Below are positions 7,532 through 17,451 of a stretch of DNA of 64,000 nucleotides, piece by piece. The notes below the pieces were generated by a model. It was not told where the DNA came from and did no database searches. It saw only the letters and a list, made by a program, of their open reading frames with translations. Position 1 is the first letter of the stretch; each line of letters opens with the position of its first letter. The translations under genes and the position numbers were made by a program. Origin of the DNA: Sphingosinicella sp. LHD-64 (GTDB lineage: Bacteria > Pseudomonadota > Alphaproteobacteria > Sphingomonadales > Sphingomonadaceae); contig NZ_JAVIFV010000001.1 in assembly GCF_031157375.1 (NCBI RefSeq), positions 1,302,001-1,366,000 on the forward strand, read 5' to 3'.

Positions 7532-8347
7532 CTAATCCCTGAGCAGCTCGTTGATTGCCGTCTTGGACCGGGTCTGGGCATCGACGCGCTTCACGATCAC
7601 GGCGCAGGCGAGGCCGGGGCCGCCATCCTTGCCGGGCAGGGTGCCGGGGACCACCACGGAATAGCTCGGCACTCTCCCTAAGAAGACCTCGCCGGTCGCG
7701 CGGTCGACGATCCTGGTCGAGGCGCCGATGAACACGCCCATCGACAGCACTGCGCCCTGCTCGACGACGACGCCCTCCGCGACTTCGGATCTCGCGCCGA
7801 TGAAGCAGTCGTCCTCGATGATCACCGGCCCGGCCTGCAGCGGCTCGAGCACGCCGCCGATGCCGGTGCCGCCGGAAATGTGGACGTTGCGGCCGATCTG
7901 GGCGCAGCTCCCGACCGTTGCCCAGGTGTCGATCATCGTTCCCTCGCCGACATGGGCGCCGATATTGACGAAGCTCGGCATCAGCACCGCGCCCCTGGCG
8001 ATATGGGCGCCGCGCCGCACGATCGCGCCCGGCACGGCGCGGAAGCCGGCCGCCTCGAACTCGGCGCTCGTCCAGCCGAGGAACTTCGACGGCACCTTGT
8101 CCCACCAAACCGAGCCGCCGGGCCCGCCGGAGATCGGCTCCATCGGATTGAGGCGGAAGGAGAGCAGAACCGCCTTCTTGAGCCACTGGTTGACGGTCCA
8201 GCCGTCGGCCCGCTTCTCAGCCACTCGCGCCGCGCCCGTATCGAGCAGCCCGATCGCCTCGGCGACCGCGGTCGCCACCGCGACGTCGCCCGCCCCGACG
8301 CTGTCACGACGCTCCCAGGCGTCCTCGATGACCTGCTGAAGCGTCAT
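7532..8347 (-). CDS. dapD: 2,3,4,5-tetrahydropyridine-2,6-dicarboxylate N-succinyltransferase
   Basis: The 271-residue enzyme succinylates tetrahydrodipicolinate in the succinylase route to meso-diaminopimelate and lysine, so it feeds peptidoglycan synthesis. The N-terminal domain contains [17 protein letters not shown] near residues 48-64. The central left-handed beta-helix is visible as repeated hexapeptide turns ([45 protein letters not shown]). Length is normal. The start ATG overlaps the stop of the upstream nucleotidase gene as ATGA (8344-8347), so the two are translationally coupled. Confidence 0.95.
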   Translation of the reverse strand: MTLQQVIEDAWERRDSVGAGDVAVATAVAEAIGLLDTGAARVAEKRADGWTVNQWLKKAVLLSFRLNPMEPISGGPGGSVWWDKVPSKFLGWTSAEFEAAGFRAVPGAIVRRGAHIARGAVLMPSFVNIGAHVGEGTMIDTWATVGSCAQIGRNVHISGGTGIGGVLEPLQAGPVIIEDDCFIGARSEVAEGVVVEQGAVLSMGVFIGASTRIVDRATGEVFLGRVPSYSVVVPGTLPGKDGGPGLACAVIVKRVDAQTRSKTAINELLRD

Positions 8348-9018
8348 GCCACTTCCTCCCCCAGTATCTCGTGCAGCCAGGCGGCGATGTCGCCGGTGCG
8401 ATGGTCGATATAGTCCGGCGCCGCGACCCCGCCCGCCTGCTCCGAGCCGTTGTCGACCCAGAGCGTCGCCATGCCGATCGCCTTGGCCGGCGCGAGGTTG
8501 CGCGCCATGTCGTCGGCAAAGAGCGCGCGCGCCGGATCGATGTCGTGCCGGTCGCAGATCAGCCGGTAGGCGGACGGACTCGGCTTGGGCACATAGCCCA
8601 TCTTATGGATGTCGTGGAAACCGTCGAACGCATTGGCGAGGCCGAGCTTGTCGAGCACGCGCCGGGCATAGCTCTCGTCCGCATTGGTGAAGACGAACTT
8701 GCGCCCCGGCAGCCGATCCAGCGCCGCGACCAGATCGGGATCGGCGACGACGCGCGCCATGTCGATGTCGTGGACGAAATCGAGGAAGTCGTGCGGATCG
8801 ATCCCGTGCGTTGCCATCAGCCCGGCAAGGGTCGTGCCGTGGGTCGCGAAATAACCCTTCTGCACCCGCCGCGCCTCGACCGGATCGAGGCGGAGCAGCC
8901 GCTGCACATAGTCGCCGATCCGTTGATCGACGAGCGCGAAGAGGTCGCACGAAGCGGGGTATAGGCTGTTGTCGAGGTCGAAGATCCAGTTCTCGACATG
9001 GGCCAGCGCGGGAATCAT
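8344..9018 (-). CDS. Pyrimidine 5'-nucleotidase, HAD superfamily
   Basis: A 224-residue HAD phosphatase of the SDT1/PYRIMID type. Motif I is [11 protein letters not shown] at residues 11-21 (nucleophile Asp-14, acid Asp-16), motif II is FVFTNAD near residue 109, motif III is the Lys in [10 protein letters not shown] near 144, and motif IV is LFADDMARN near 165. The family dephosphorylates pyrimidine nucleotides and can clear damaged nucleotides. It precedes dapD with an ATGA overlap, a pairing I recall in other sphingomonads although no metabolic link is obvious. Confidence 0.85.
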   Translation of the reverse strand: MIPALAHVENWIFDLDNSLYPASCDLFALVDQRIGDYVQRLLRLDPVEARRVQKGYFATHGTTLAGLMATHGIDPHDFLDFVHDIDMARVVADPDLVAALDRLPGRKFVFTNADESYARRVLDKLGLANAFDGFHDIHKMGYVPKPSPSAYRLICDRHDIDPARALFADDMARNLAPAKAIGMATLWVDNGSEQAGGVAAPDYIDHRTGDIAAWLHEILGEEVA

Positions 9019-9065
9019 GGCGTCGCCCTACGGTCCGCGGGCCCGTCCCGCAATGGCCGGAAACG

Positions 9066-9770
9066 TCAGGACACCGGGCCGAAGGTCAGGCTGACGGTCG
9101 ATCCGCCGCGCGGCACATCGACATTGGCGCTGGTGAAAGCGACGCGGCCGCTCGGCTGGAGCTCGCGGACCGGCGGCGCGATCGACCAAGTGTAGACGAC
9201 GCGGCCCTGGGCGTCCTTCAGATCGGCACGGATCTGTGGCACGCGCTGGACCTGCTCTGTCCGGTTGACGATCTCGCCGCGCACCTCGAGCAGCTCGTTG
9301 CCGCTGGCGAGGCGCCGCCGCTCGGCGTCACCATCGAGGCTGAGCGCGTCGCCTGACTGGACCGGAAGGCCGATCCGCTCGCCGATCTGCGGCAGTCCGA
9401 AATACTGGATCGCGAACACCGCACCGGCCATCAGTACGGCGACGAGGATCGCGGCGATCGTCCAGAGCTTGGCCGGATTGCGCCGCGGCCGCGCATAGGG
9501 ATCCTCATCGTAGTCGTAGCTCTCCGGCTGCGCAGGCGCGGCCGTAGCAGGGGCCGGCGCCTCAGGCCACGGCGCGGGCTCCGACGACTGCGGAGGCGCG
9601 GGCGCAAGTGTAGGGATGGGCGCCGCGGCCGGCGAGGCGAGATCGAGCGGGGCAGGCTCCTGGAACCAGCTGTGCCGGCATTTCGCGCAGCGCACCTTCC
9701 TTCCGGTCGGCCCGATCGCGCTGTCCGGCACGACGTAGCGGGACTGGCAGGACGGACAGGACAGGATCAT
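9066..9770 (-). CDS. MJ0042-type zinc-ribbon membrane protein
   Basis: The 234-residue protein opens with [20 protein letters not shown] and continues with a CAKC pair near residue 28, an N-terminal MJ0042 zinc ribbon. A Pro/Ala-rich linker (about 40-95) leads to one transmembrane helix (about 100-123). The C-terminal part has the character of the DUF3426 domain that often follows such ribbons: a beta-rich module with [20 protein letters not shown]. The expected topology is ribbon inside, C-terminal domain outside. Role unknown. It is divergent from ftsE across 156 bp, which must hold both promoters, and is a frequent ftsE neighbour in this group. Confidence 0.75.
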   Translation of the reverse strand: MILSCPSCQSRYVVPDSAIGPTGRKVRCAKCRHSWFQEPAPLDLASPAAAPIPTLAPAPPQSSEPAPWPEAPAPATAAPAQPESYDYDEDPYARPRRNPAKLWTIAAILVAVLMAGAVFAIQYFGLPQIGERIGLPVQSGDALSLDGDAERRRLASGNELLEVRGEIVNRTEQVQRVPQIRADLKDAQGRVVYTWSIAPPVRELQPSGRVAFTSANVDVPRGGSTVSLTFGPVS

Positions 9771-9926
9771 CGATGCGGCGCACCCCCGTTGCGTTCATGG
9801 GACTCTAAACATCACGCGGGCGCATCGTGCAAGCAAATGCGCGGGTTTTCGGGAGATGTTTCGCATGAAGCCGCGCTTGAAGCGCCCCCCACGCCCGTGC
9901 CATTGCTGGTTCGCCGGGAGACGTTT

Positions 9927-10643
9927 TTGAGCAGCAGCGGTTCCATCGTCCAGTTCGAGAATGTGGGCCTGCGCTACGGCACGGGCGCCGAGACGCTGTC
10001 CGATCTCACCTTCTCGCTGAAGGAAGGGGGTTTTTACTTCCTCACCGGGCCGTCCGGCGCCGGCAAGACGTCGCTTCTCAAGCTGCTCTATCTGGCGCTT
10101 CGTCCCAGCCGCGGCCTCATCCGGCTGTTCGGCGAGGACATCGTCACCATGCCGCGCGGCCGCCTGCCCGGCTTCCGCCGCCGGATCGGTGTCGTCTTCC
10201 AGGAGTTCCGTCTCGTTCCGCACCTTTCCGCCTATGACAATGTCGCACTGCCGCTGCGCGTTGCCGGGGTCGAGGAGAGCGATCTCGAGACGCCGGTCCG
10301 GGAAATGCTCGCCTGGGTCGGCCTTGCCGATCGCGCCTCGGCCCGCCCTGCAACCCTCTCTGGCGGCGAGCAGCAGCGCGTCGCGATCGCACGGGCGGTG
10401 ATCGGCCGGCCCGAGCTGCTGGTCGCCGACGAGCCGACCGGCAATGTCGATCCGGAGATGGCGCAGCGCCTGCTCCATCTGTTCGATTCCCTGAACAAGC
10501 TCGGCACCACAGTGATCGTCGCCACCCACGATCTGCATCTGCTCGCCCGCATCCAGCGCGCCGAGATGCTGCGGCTCGACCGCGGCCAGGTGTCCGATCC
10601 CACCGGGGCGCTCCGGCACCCGCCGAAGCGGGCGGACCAATGA
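9927..10643 (+). CDS. ftsE: Cell-division ATP-binding protein FtsE
   Basis: The 238-residue ABC ATPase forms FtsEX with the downstream gene product and regulates peptidoglycan hydrolases at the division septum. Walker A is GPSGAGKTS near residue 37, the Q-loop is in VVFQEFRLVPHLSAYDNVA near 87, the signature is LSGGEQQRVAIARA near 145, and Walker B is LLVADEPTGNVD near 170. The TTG start at 9927 is chosen because GGGAG lies 6 nt upstream and the product then has normal FtsE length; an in-frame extension reaches back to 9672 into the divergent gene. It overlaps ftsX by ATGA. Confidence 0.93.
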   Translation: MSSSGSIVQFENVGLRYGTGAETLSDLTFSLKEGGFYFLTGPSGAGKTSLLKLLYLALRPSRGLIRLFGEDIVTMPRGRLPGFRRRIGVVFQEFRLVPHLSAYDNVALPLRVAGVEESDLETPVREMLAWVGLADRASARPATLSGGEQQRVAIARAVIGRPELLVADEPTGNVDPEMAQRLLHLFDSLNKLGTTVIVATHDLHLLARIQRAEMLRLDRGQVSDPTGALRHPPKRADQ

Positions 10644-11536
10644 AGGCCGGCGTCCGCAAGTTCGGCGCGGCCGAGCGCGGTTTGCTCCCCGAGGGCCGGC
10701 TCGCCGGGCCGATGCCGTGGGTGATCGCGATCATGATGTTCCTGACCGTGCTCGCCGCCGCGGCCGGGATCGGCCTTTCCGGCGCCGCGGCCCGGCTCGC
10801 CGGACAGATCGGGGGGCGCGTCACCATTCAGGTGGTCGAGGCCAACCCGGACACGCGGCGGGCACAGGCCACGGCCGCGGCAGAAGCTGCTCAAGCGATT
10901 CCGGGCGTTGCCGCCGTCCGGATCGTCCCCGACGCGGAAATCTCGGCCTTGCTCGAGCCATGGATCGGCGCGGGCGGCCTGGAGGCGGATCTCCCCGTGC
11001 CGGCCCTGATCGACGTCGACCTGACCGAGGAAGGACGCGGATCGCTCGACCGCCTGCGCGCTGCCGTGGCCGCGGCGGCCCCCGCAGCCCGTGTCGACGA
11101 CAATGCGCAATGGCTGGCGCCGCTCGCCTCCCTGATCGGCGCGCTCAAATGGCTTTCCGCCGGCCTCGTCGTGCTGATGGTCGGCGCGACCGCGGCCACC
11201 GTGGTGCTGGCCGCCCGCGCCGCGCTCGACACCCATCGCGAGACGATCGAGATCCTCCACATGATGGGCGCGACCGACGTCCAGGTCGCCCGCCTCTTCC
11301 AGCGCCGCATCGCGCTCGATGCCCTGTTCGGCGGGGCTGTCGGCTTCCTCCTCGCCGGCGCCGTGCTGGTCGCGCTCGGCGACCGGGTCGCGGCCCTGGG
11401 ATCGGAGCTGCTCGGCTCGGCGGCGATCTCGCCTCTCGGCTGGGCGGTGCTCGTCGCGCTGCCGCTGTTCGGCGTGGCGCTCGCCATGCTGGTTGCCCGC
11501 GTCACCATCCTGCGCGCACTGGGGCGGATGCTGTGA
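10640..11536 (+). CDS. ftsX: Cell-division permease FtsX
   Basis: The 298-residue inner-membrane partner of FtsE has an N-terminal transmembrane helix (about 27-50), a periplasmic domain (to about 160), and three more helices (about 170-195, 225-250 and 265-290) in the usual FtsX/MacB arrangement. The segment RETIEILHMMGATDVQVARLFQRR near residue 198 is the coupling region contacting FtsE. The ATGA overlap with ftsE and a GTGA overlap with the next gene imply stoichiometric co-translation. The length is typical of alphaproteobacterial FtsX. Confidence 0.9.
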   Translation: MKAGVRKFGAAERGLLPEGRLAGPMPWVIAIMMFLTVLAAAAGIGLSGAAARLAGQIGGRVTIQVVEANPDTRRAQATAAAEAAQAIPGVAAVRIVPDAEISALLEPWIGAGGLEADLPVPALIDVDLTEEGRGSLDRLRAAVAAAAPAARVDDNAQWLAPLASLIGALKWLSAGLVVLMVGATAATVVLAARAALDTHRETIEILHMMGATDVQVARLFQRRIALDALFGGAVGFLLAGAVLVALGDRVAALGSELLGSAAISPLGWAVLVALPLFGVALAMLVARVTILRALGRML

Positions 11537-12072
11537 TCAAAATCCTCGTCCGCCTCTTCGCCTTCCTGCTGCTGATCTACGCGCTCGGCTACGCGATCTT
11601 CGCCGTGACCCTGCCCAAACCGGCCGGCGACGAGCGGACCGACGCGGTCGTGGTGCTGACCGGCGGCAGCGGCCGGCTGGAGCGGGGCTTCGAGATCCTC
11701 CGCCGCGGCCTCGCCCAGCGCATGCTGATCTCCGGCGTCGCCCGCACGGTGCGCCCGCAGGAGCTTGCCGCGGCCTATCATGTCGAGCCCGGCCTGTTCG
11801 AGTGCTGCATCGCGCTCGGCCGCGAATCCTTCGACACCCGGTCCAACGGCGACGAGGTCGCGCGCTGGATGGAGCGGCGGCGCTACCGCTCGCTCCGCCT
11901 CGTCACCAACGACCTGCACATGCCGCGCGCCGGCTATGAACTGAGGAAGCGGATTGGCGATGATATCCGGATCGTGTCCGACGCGGTGCCGACCAGCCCG
12001 AGCTTCGAGGCGATCTTCATCGAGTACAACAAGTATCTGCTCGGCCGAGCCGCGGATCTGATCGGCATCTGA
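11533..12072 (+). CDS. YdcF/ElyC-family (DUF218) membrane-anchored protein
   Basis: The 179-residue product starts at GTG 11533, which overlaps the ftsX stop as GTGA. One N-terminal transmembrane helix (about 5-27) is followed by a DUF218 domain: TDAVVVLTGGSGRLERG near residue 37, RMLISG near 68, and RLVTNDLHMPRAGYELRK near 126. ElyC-type members influence lipid carrier recycling and envelope integrity in E. coli. The exact reaction is unsettled. Position between ftsX and plsC in a coupled operon fits an envelope role. The chain continues into plsC through a one-base TGATG overlap. Confidence 0.82.
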   Translation: MIKILVRLFAFLLLIYALGYAIFAVTLPKPAGDERTDAVVVLTGGSGRLERGFEILRRGLAQRMLISGVARTVRPQELAAAYHVEPGLFECCIALGRESFDTRSNGDEVARWMERRRYRSLRLVTNDLHMPRAGYELRKRIGDDIRIVSDAVPTSPSFEAIFIEYNKYLLGRAADLIGI

Positions 12073-12764
12073 TGAACCTCCTCCGTTCGACCCTGTTCGC
12101 GCTCGTCTTCTATGCATGGACGGTGATCGCTGTGCTGCTGTCCTTCCCGATCGGCCTGTTCGGGCAGCGCGCAATCCGCGGCTGGGCGCACTTGTGGGTC
12201 CGGTTCCACCGTACCTGCGCCCGCCACCTGCTCGGCATCCGCACCGTCGTTGAGGGAGCGCCACCCGCAGGCGCAGTCCTCGCCGCCGCCAAGCATCAGT
12301 CGATGTTCGAGACGCTGGAACTGCTCCTCATGTTCAACGAGCCGGCGGTGGTGCTGAAGCGCGAGCTCGCCGCCATCCCGCTCTGGGGCTGGGTGGTGCG
12401 GCGTTATGGCGTCATCCCGGTCGACCGCGGCGCCGGCGCGACGGCGCTGAGGCGGATGATGCGTGCTGCCGAGGCGGCGATCGCGGAAGGACGCCCCATC
12501 CTGATCTTCCCTGAGGGCACCCGCGTCCCGGTCGGCGAGACGCCGCCGCTTCAACCGGGCTTCGCCGGCCTCTACCGCGCGCTCGGCCTGCCGGTCGCCC
12601 CGATCGCGCTCGACAGCGGCCGCCTGTGGCCGCGCAACAGCTTCGTGAAGCGTCCGGGGATCGTCACCATGCGCTTCCTCCCGCCCGTCCCGCCGGGCCT
12701 GCCGCGGCGCGAGATGGAGGCGCAGGTCCACACCGCGATCAACGCGCTGGAGATGAAGGCGTGA
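12072..12764 (+). CDS. plsC: 1-acyl-sn-glycerol-3-phosphate acyltransferase
   Basis: The 230-residue membrane enzyme adds the second acyl chain to lysophosphatidic acid to give phosphatidic acid. An N-terminal helix (about 9-31) precedes the acyltransferase motifs. Block I reads AAKHQSMFETLEL near residue 76 with H-x4-E in place of the commoner H-x4-D, a variant I have seen noted in alphaproteobacterial members. GVIPVDRG lies near 117, and block III FPEGTRVPVG near 145. It is coupled by one-base TGATG overlaps to the YdcF gene before it and the glycosidase gene after it. Confidence 0.9.
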   Translation: MNLLRSTLFALVFYAWTVIAVLLSFPIGLFGQRAIRGWAHLWVRFHRTCARHLLGIRTVVEGAPPAGAVLAAAKHQSMFETLELLLMFNEPAVVLKRELAAIPLWGWVVRRYGVIPVDRGAGATALRRMMRAAEAAIAEGRPILIFPEGTRVPVGETPPLQPGFAGLYRALGLPVAPIALDSGRLWPRNSFVKRPGIVTMRFLPPVPPGLPRREMEAQVHTAINALEMKA

Positions 12765-13828
12765 TGCCGGAGCTTGGCATCATCGAGGGCTTTTTCGGCC
12801 GCCCCTGGAATTGGGCAGATCGCGCCGAAACGATCCGCGTCCTCCGCCCCCATGGCTACAGCTTCTATTTCTATGCGCCCAAGGCCGATGCACATCTGCG
12901 CAAGCGCTGGCAGGAGCCCTGGCCCGAGGCGACCTTTACCGAGCTCGCCGCCTTTCGCGACACCTGCCGCGCCGAGGGCGTGCGCTTCGGCATCGGCCTC
13001 AGTCCGTTCGAGCTGCACCTCCACCCCGAGCGCGGCTGGCAGGACCGGCTCGCCGCCAAGCTCGCCGAGCTGGCGCAACTGAAGCCCGACGATCTCGCCA
13101 TCCTGTTCGACGACATGCGCGGCGACATCCCCGACCTCGCCGAGCGGCAGGCCGCCATCGTCCATTTCGCCGCCGAGCGGAGCGGCTGCCGCCGCGTGCT
13201 GATGTGCCCGTCCTACTATTCGGACGATCCGATCCTCGACGTGGCGTTCGGCGTCCGCCCGCCTTTCTATCTCGAGCAACTCGGCCGCCTGCTCGATCCC
13301 GCCATCGACATGTTCTGGACCGGCCCGGAGGTCTGTTCGCGCGAATATACGCCCGGCCACCTCGCCCGCGTCGCCGGCCAGATACGGCGCAAGCCCATCC
13401 TCTGGGACAATTATCCGGTCAATGACGGCGCCCGCATGTCGCAGCACCTGCACTTGCGCGCCTTCACCGGCCGCCCGGCAACGATCGGCGGGCTGATCGC
13501 CGGCCACGCCATCAACCCCGCCTCGCAACCGTTGCTCAGCCGTATCCCCGCCCTGACCCTTTCTGAAAGCTACCGCGAAGGCGACGGCTATGATTACGGC
13601 ACGGCTTTCGATCGGGCCGCGCAAACAGTACTCGGCGGCACGCTCGCCGCGCGCCTCGCCAGGGACATTCTCACCCTGCAGGACCGCGGCCTCGACCGTC
13701 TCGGCGACGACCGTCGCGCCGCCCTGCGCGAGCGCTACGCCGCCTTCGACCACCCGGCCGCGCGCGAGATCGTCAGCTGGCTCGACGGTCACTGGAACGT
13801 GACCGACGAACTGGTGCAGACGCAATAG
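12764..13828 (+). CDS. GH84-like beta-N-acetylglucosaminidase, no signal peptide
   Basis: The 354-residue protein starts MPELGIIEGFFGRPWNWADR, matching the GxxEGFYGxPW opening of glycoside hydrolase family 84. The adjacent catalytic Asp pair is in LAILFDDMRGD near residue 110, and later conserved parts include MCPSYYSDDP near 148, FWTGPEVCS near 185 and LWDNYPVND near 213. GH84 enzymes remove terminal beta-linked N-acetylglucosamine by substrate-assisted catalysis. No signal peptide or membrane helix is present, so a cytoplasmic role such as muropeptide recycling or amino-sugar removal is inferred. It is the last gene of the ftsE-ftsX-ydcF-plsC chain, with a TGATG overlap. Confidence 0.82.
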   Translation: MPELGIIEGFFGRPWNWADRAETIRVLRPHGYSFYFYAPKADAHLRKRWQEPWPEATFTELAAFRDTCRAEGVRFGIGLSPFELHLHPERGWQDRLAAKLAELAQLKPDDLAILFDDMRGDIPDLAERQAAIVHFAAERSGCRRVLMCPSYYSDDPILDVAFGVRPPFYLEQLGRLLDPAIDMFWTGPEVCSREYTPGHLARVAGQIRRKPILWDNYPVNDGARMSQHLHLRAFTGRPATIGGLIAGHAINPASQPLLSRIPALTLSESYREGDGYDYGTAFDRAAQTVLGGTLAARLARDILTLQDRGLDRLGDDRRAALRERYAAFDHPAAREIVSWLDGHWNVTDELVQTQ

Positions 13829-13837
13829 ACAATCAGC

Positions 13838-13921
13838 CGTCATTGCGAGGAGCGTAGCGACGAAGCAATCCAGATCGACCTCAACGCCGCACTGGATTGC
13901 TTCGCTTCGCTCGCAATGACG
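13838..13921. repeat. CATTGCGAG palindromic repeat, copy 1
   Basis: An 84-bp imperfect palindrome: CGTCATTGCGAG at the left end pairs with CTCGCAATGACG at the right end, and GAAGCAATCCAG (13863-13873 area) pairs with CTGGATTGCTTC. It lies between the convergent glycosidase and pheT genes, where it could act as a two-way terminator. A second copy is at 45627-45712. Repeats with this CATTGCGAG...GCAATCC core are known from many unrelated bacterial genomes. Confidence 0.85.
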
Positions 13922-13928
13922 TAGGGAG

Positions 13929-16298
13929 TCAGGCGCGCAGGCTCGCCCCGAGCTTCGCTGCCGCCGTGACGACCCGGTCGGAAATCGCCTTCAGCTCCTC
14001 GTCGGTGAAGCTCTTCTCGGTCGGCTGCAGCACCACCTCGATCGCCAGGCTCTTCTGCCCTTCGGGCACGCCCGCGCCAGTGAAGACGTCGAACAGGCTC
14101 ACACTGGTGATCGCGGCCTTGTCCGCCCCCTTGACCGCGCGCAGCAGCTGGTCGGCGGCAAGGCTTTCGGGCACAAGGAAGGCGAAGTCGCGCCGCACCG
14201 GCTGGAGCGCCGGTGGCGCATAGGCGCTGCGCATCCGCCCCTGCCCGCCGCGCTTCGGCGGGATCGCGTCGAGATAGACCTCCGCCGCGACGACCGGTCC
14301 GTCGAGATCGAACGCCCTGGCGACGCGCGGATGGAGCACGCCGAACTCGGCCAGCACCGTCTTCGGGCCCAGGGTCAGCCTGCCCGACCGGCCGGGATGG
14401 TAGACGTCCGACGCCGCCGTCGGCACCTGCAGGTTCTCGACCGGCGCGCCCGCCGCGGCGAGCAGGACCAGCGCCTCCGCCTTGGCGTCATAGGCATCGA
14501 AGCTGCGCTTGCCGCCGCGCCAGTCGCGCGGCTCGGCACCGGCGAGGACGATGCCCACCGTCGGATGCTCGGTGTCGCCCAGATAGCGCCGGCCGACCTC
14601 GAACAATTTCACACCCTCGGCGCCGCGCGCGAGGTTGCGCCGCGCTGCGGCGAGCAGGCCCGGCAACAGCGAGGGACGCATCGCCTTCATGTCCTCGCTG
14701 ATCGGATTGGCGAGCACCCAGGCCGAGCCACCGAACGGGGCCGCTTCCTCTTCCGAGATGAAGCTCCATGTCACCGCTTCGTTGAGCCCGCGCGCTGCCG
14801 CCGTCCGGCGGACCCAGCGCTCTGCCATCTGTGCGGCGGTCGCGGTCGGCTTGGCCACGCCCGGTGCACGCGGCAGCGGCGTCGACGGCACCTTGTCCAG
14901 CCCCTCGATCCGGATCACCTCCTCGACGATGTCCGCGGCACCGTCGATATCGCGCCGCCACGAGGGCACCGCGATCTTCCACACATCGTCCCGCGTCACG
15001 GTGAAGCCGAGCCGCTGCAGGATCTGTGCCTGCCGGTCCCCCGGCACCGCGACCCCGGCCAGTTCGGCGCAGCGTTCCGGCCGATAGTCGACATGCCTGT
15101 GCGGGATCGGCAACGTCCCGGCATGGGTGACCTGCGACGGCTCGCCGCCGGCCAGTTCCAGCACCATCGCCGTGCCGAGCTGCAATCCGGCCTCGACAAA
15201 CGCCGGATCGACGCCGCGCTCGAAGCGGCTGCGCGCATCCGAGGTCAGCGCCAGCTTCTGGCCCGACAGGGCGATGCGCTCCGGGTCGAAGAAGGCGCAT
15301 TCGATGAAGACGTTGGTCGTCGTCTCCGAGACGCTCGATTCCTCGCCGCCCATGATGCCGCCGATCCCGTCCGGCCCTTCGTCATTGGCGATGACGGTGA
15401 TGCTGGGATCGAGCCCGTAGACCTTGCCGTTGAGCGCTAGCACCTCCTCGCCCTCGCGCCCACGCCGGGCGGTGAGGCCGCCCTTCAGCTTCGCGAGATC
15501 GTAGACGTGCAACGGCCGCCCATAGCTCAGCGAGATATAGTTGGTCATGTCGACCAAGGCGCTGATCGGCCGCTGGCCGACCGCCTTCAGCCGCTGCTGC
15601 AGCCAGTCCGGCGACGGCCCATTGGTCACGCCGCGCACGACCCGGCCGTAAAAGGCCGGACAGCCTTCTGCGTCCTCGATCGCGATCGGAACCGGGCAGG
15701 GGTAAGTGCCGGCGATGTCGGGCACGTCGACGGCCTTCAGCGTCCCCAGCCCCGCCGCGGCGAGATCGCGCGCGATGCCGTGCACGCCCATCGCGTCCTG
15801 CCGGTTCGGCGTCACCGAGACGTCGATCACCGGATCGTCGAGGCCGGCATAATCGGCGAAGCGCGCGCCCACCGGCGCATCGGCCGCGAGCTCGATGATC
15901 CCCTCATGATCCTCGCCCAGCTCCAGCTCGCGGGTCGAGCACATCATGCCGTTCGATTCGACGCCGCGGATCGCCGCGACCTTCAGCACCATGCCGTTGG
16001 CTGGCACCACCGCGCCCGGCGCGCCGAACACGCCGACCAAGCCGGCGCGGGCATTGGGCGCCCCGCACACCACCTGGAGCGGCCCATCGCCCGCATCGAC
16101 GGTCAGCACCTGCAATTTGTCCGCCTGCGGATGCGGCGCCGCGGTCAGCACCCTGGCGACGCGGAAGGCGGCGAGCTTCTCGGCCGGATTCTCGACGCCC
16201 TCGACCTCGAGCCCGATCGCCGTCAGCGTGTCGAGCACGGCCTGGAGGTCCGCCCCCGTGTCGAGATGCTCCTTGAGCCAGGACAAGGTGAACTTCAT
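13929..16298 (-). CDS. pheT: Phenylalanine--tRNA ligase beta subunit
   Basis: The 789-residue subunit starts [16 protein letters not shown] at 16298, with its ATG overlapping the pheS stop. The order is N-terminal EMAP/OB tRNA-binding domain (about 40-150, with [16 protein letters not shown]), B3/B4 editing domain (about 210-380), B5 domain (about 400-475), the catalytic-like core, and the C-terminal ferredoxin-fold anticodon-binding domain (about 695-789, with RRDFAFLV near its start). Length is normal. With PheS it forms the alpha2-beta2 enzyme charging tRNA(Phe). A longer in-frame reading to 16685 is inside pheS and is rejected. Confidence 0.96.
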   Translation of the reverse strand: MKFTLSWLKEHLDTGADLQAVLDTLTAIGLEVEGVENPAEKLAAFRVARVLTAAPHPQADKLQVLTVDAGDGPLQVVCGAPNARAGLVGVFGAPGAVVPANGMVLKVAAIRGVESNGMMCSTRELELGEDHEGIIELAADAPVGARFADYAGLDDPVIDVSVTPNRQDAMGVHGIARDLAAAGLGTLKAVDVPDIAGTYPCPVPIAIEDAEGCPAFYGRVVRGVTNGPSPDWLQQRLKAVGQRPISALVDMTNYISLSYGRPLHVYDLAKLKGGLTARRGREGEEVLALNGKVYGLDPSITVIANDEGPDGIGGIMGGEESSVSETTTNVFIECAFFDPERIALSGQKLALTSDARSRFERGVDPAFVEAGLQLGTAMVLELAGGEPSQVTHAGTLPIPHRHVDYRPERCAELAGVAVPGDRQAQILQRLGFTVTRDDVWKIAVPSWRRDIDGAADIVEEVIRIEGLDKVPSTPLPRAPGVAKPTATAAQMAERWVRRTAAARGLNEAVTWSFISEEEAAPFGGSAWVLANPISEDMKAMRPSLLPGLLAAARRNLARGAEGVKLFEVGRRYLGDTEHPTVGIVLAGAEPRDWRGGKRSFDAYDAKAEALVLLAAAGAPVENLQVPTAASDVYHPGRSGRLTLGPKTVLAEFGVLHPRVARAFDLDGPVVAAEVYLDAIPPKRGGQGRMRSAYAPPALQPVRRDFAFLVPESLAADQLLRAVKGADKAAITSVSLFDVFTGAGVPEGQKSLAIEVVLQPTEKSFTDEELKAISDRVVTAAAKLGASLRA

Positions 16299-17374
16299 GC
16301 GCCGACTCCCCCGGAGAGCGTGGGCACATCGAGCGCGCGGAAGCCGTAGTGGCGCAGCCAGCGCATATCGCCGTCGAAGAAGGCGCGCAGATCGTCCATA
16401 CCGTATTTCAGCATCGCGAGCCGGTCGATGCCGCAGCCGAAGGCAAAGCCCTGCCAATCGTCGGGGTCGAGCCCGCAATTGGCGATGACGCGCGGATGGA
16501 CCATGCCGGAGCCCAGCAGCTCCATCCAGTGATCGGTCCCGCCGAGCACGCGCCGGCCGTTCTGGATGGTGTAGCCGACATCGACCTCCGCCGAGGGCTC
16601 GGTGAAGGGGAAATAGGACGGTCGCAGCCGCAGCACGATGTCGTCCCGCTCGAAATAGGCCTTGAGGAAGGTCTCCAGCGTCCATTTGAGATGGCCGAGC
16701 GTGATCCCCCGGTCGATCACCAGCCCCTCGACCTGATGGAACATCGGCGTGTGCGTCGCGTCGCTGTCCGAACGGTAGGTCCGCCCCGGCGCGATCACGT
16801 AGATCGGCGGCTCCTGGCTCTGCATCGTGCGGATCTGCACCGGCGAGGTGTGGGTACGCAGCAGCATGGAACGGCCCTCGCCGTCCTTGCGGTCGAAATA
16901 GAAGGTGTCGTGCATCGCCCGCGCCGGATGGCTTTCGGGAATGTTGAGCGCGGTGAAGTTGCGCCAGTCGTCCTCGATCTCCGGCCCGGTCGCGACCGCG
17001 AAGCCGAGATCGGCGAAAATCTCGGCGAGCTCGTCCATCACCTGGCTGACCGGATGGACGCTGCCCTCGCTTGCGCCGGCGACCGGCAACGTCATGTCCA
17101 GCCCCTCGGTCGCCAGCCGCCGCTCCAGCTCGGCCCCCTCCAATGCCGCCTTGCGGTCCGCGATCGCCGCCGTCACCGCCTCGCGCAGCGCGTGGATGCG
17201 CGGCCCCTCGCTTTGCCGTTCCTCCGGCGACATGCCGCCCAACGTCTTGAGCAGGCCCGTCACCACACCCTGCTTGCCGAGCGCCGCGACGCGCTCCGTC
17301 TCCAGCGCGGCAAGGTCGCCCGCGGCGCCGATCCGGGCGAGCCAGTCCCCGGTCATCTGTTCGAGATCAGCCAT
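16295..17374 (-). CDS. pheS: Phenylalanine--tRNA ligase alpha subunit
   Basis: The 359-residue catalytic subunit has an N-terminal coiled-coil (about 1-90) followed by the class II core: [10 protein letters not shown] near 106, motif 2 region [20 protein letters not shown] near 200, and [17 protein letters not shown] (motif 3) near 315. The ATGA overlap with pheT implies translational coupling for the heterotetramer. The gene starts 77 bp from the first ATG considered for the divergent DUF5996 gene, so the promoter lies in that gap. No phenylalanine-rich leader peptide or obvious attenuator was seen there. Confidence 0.96.
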   Translation of the reverse strand: MADLEQMTGDWLARIGAAGDLAALETERVAALGKQGVVTGLLKTLGGMSPEERQSEGPRIHALREAVTAAIADRKAALEGAELERRLATEGLDMTLPVAGASEGSVHPVSQVMDELAEIFADLGFAVATGPEIEDDWRNFTALNIPESHPARAMHDTFYFDRKDGEGRSMLLRTHTSPVQIRTMQSQEPPIYVIAPGRTYRSDSDATHTPMFHQVEGLVIDRGITLGHLKWTLETFLKAYFERDDIVLRLRPSYFPFTEPSAEVDVGYTIQNGRRVLGGTDHWMELLGSGMVHPRVIANCGLDPDDWQGFAFGCGIDRLAMLKYGMDDLRAFFDGDMRWLRHYGFRALDVPTLSGGVGA

Positions 17375-17451
17375 GACCGGCGGCCCTAGAGGACTTTCCG
17401 CGCGGATTGAAGCCGTCTAGCGAAGGGCGCTCACAGCGCATGGAATCGCAT

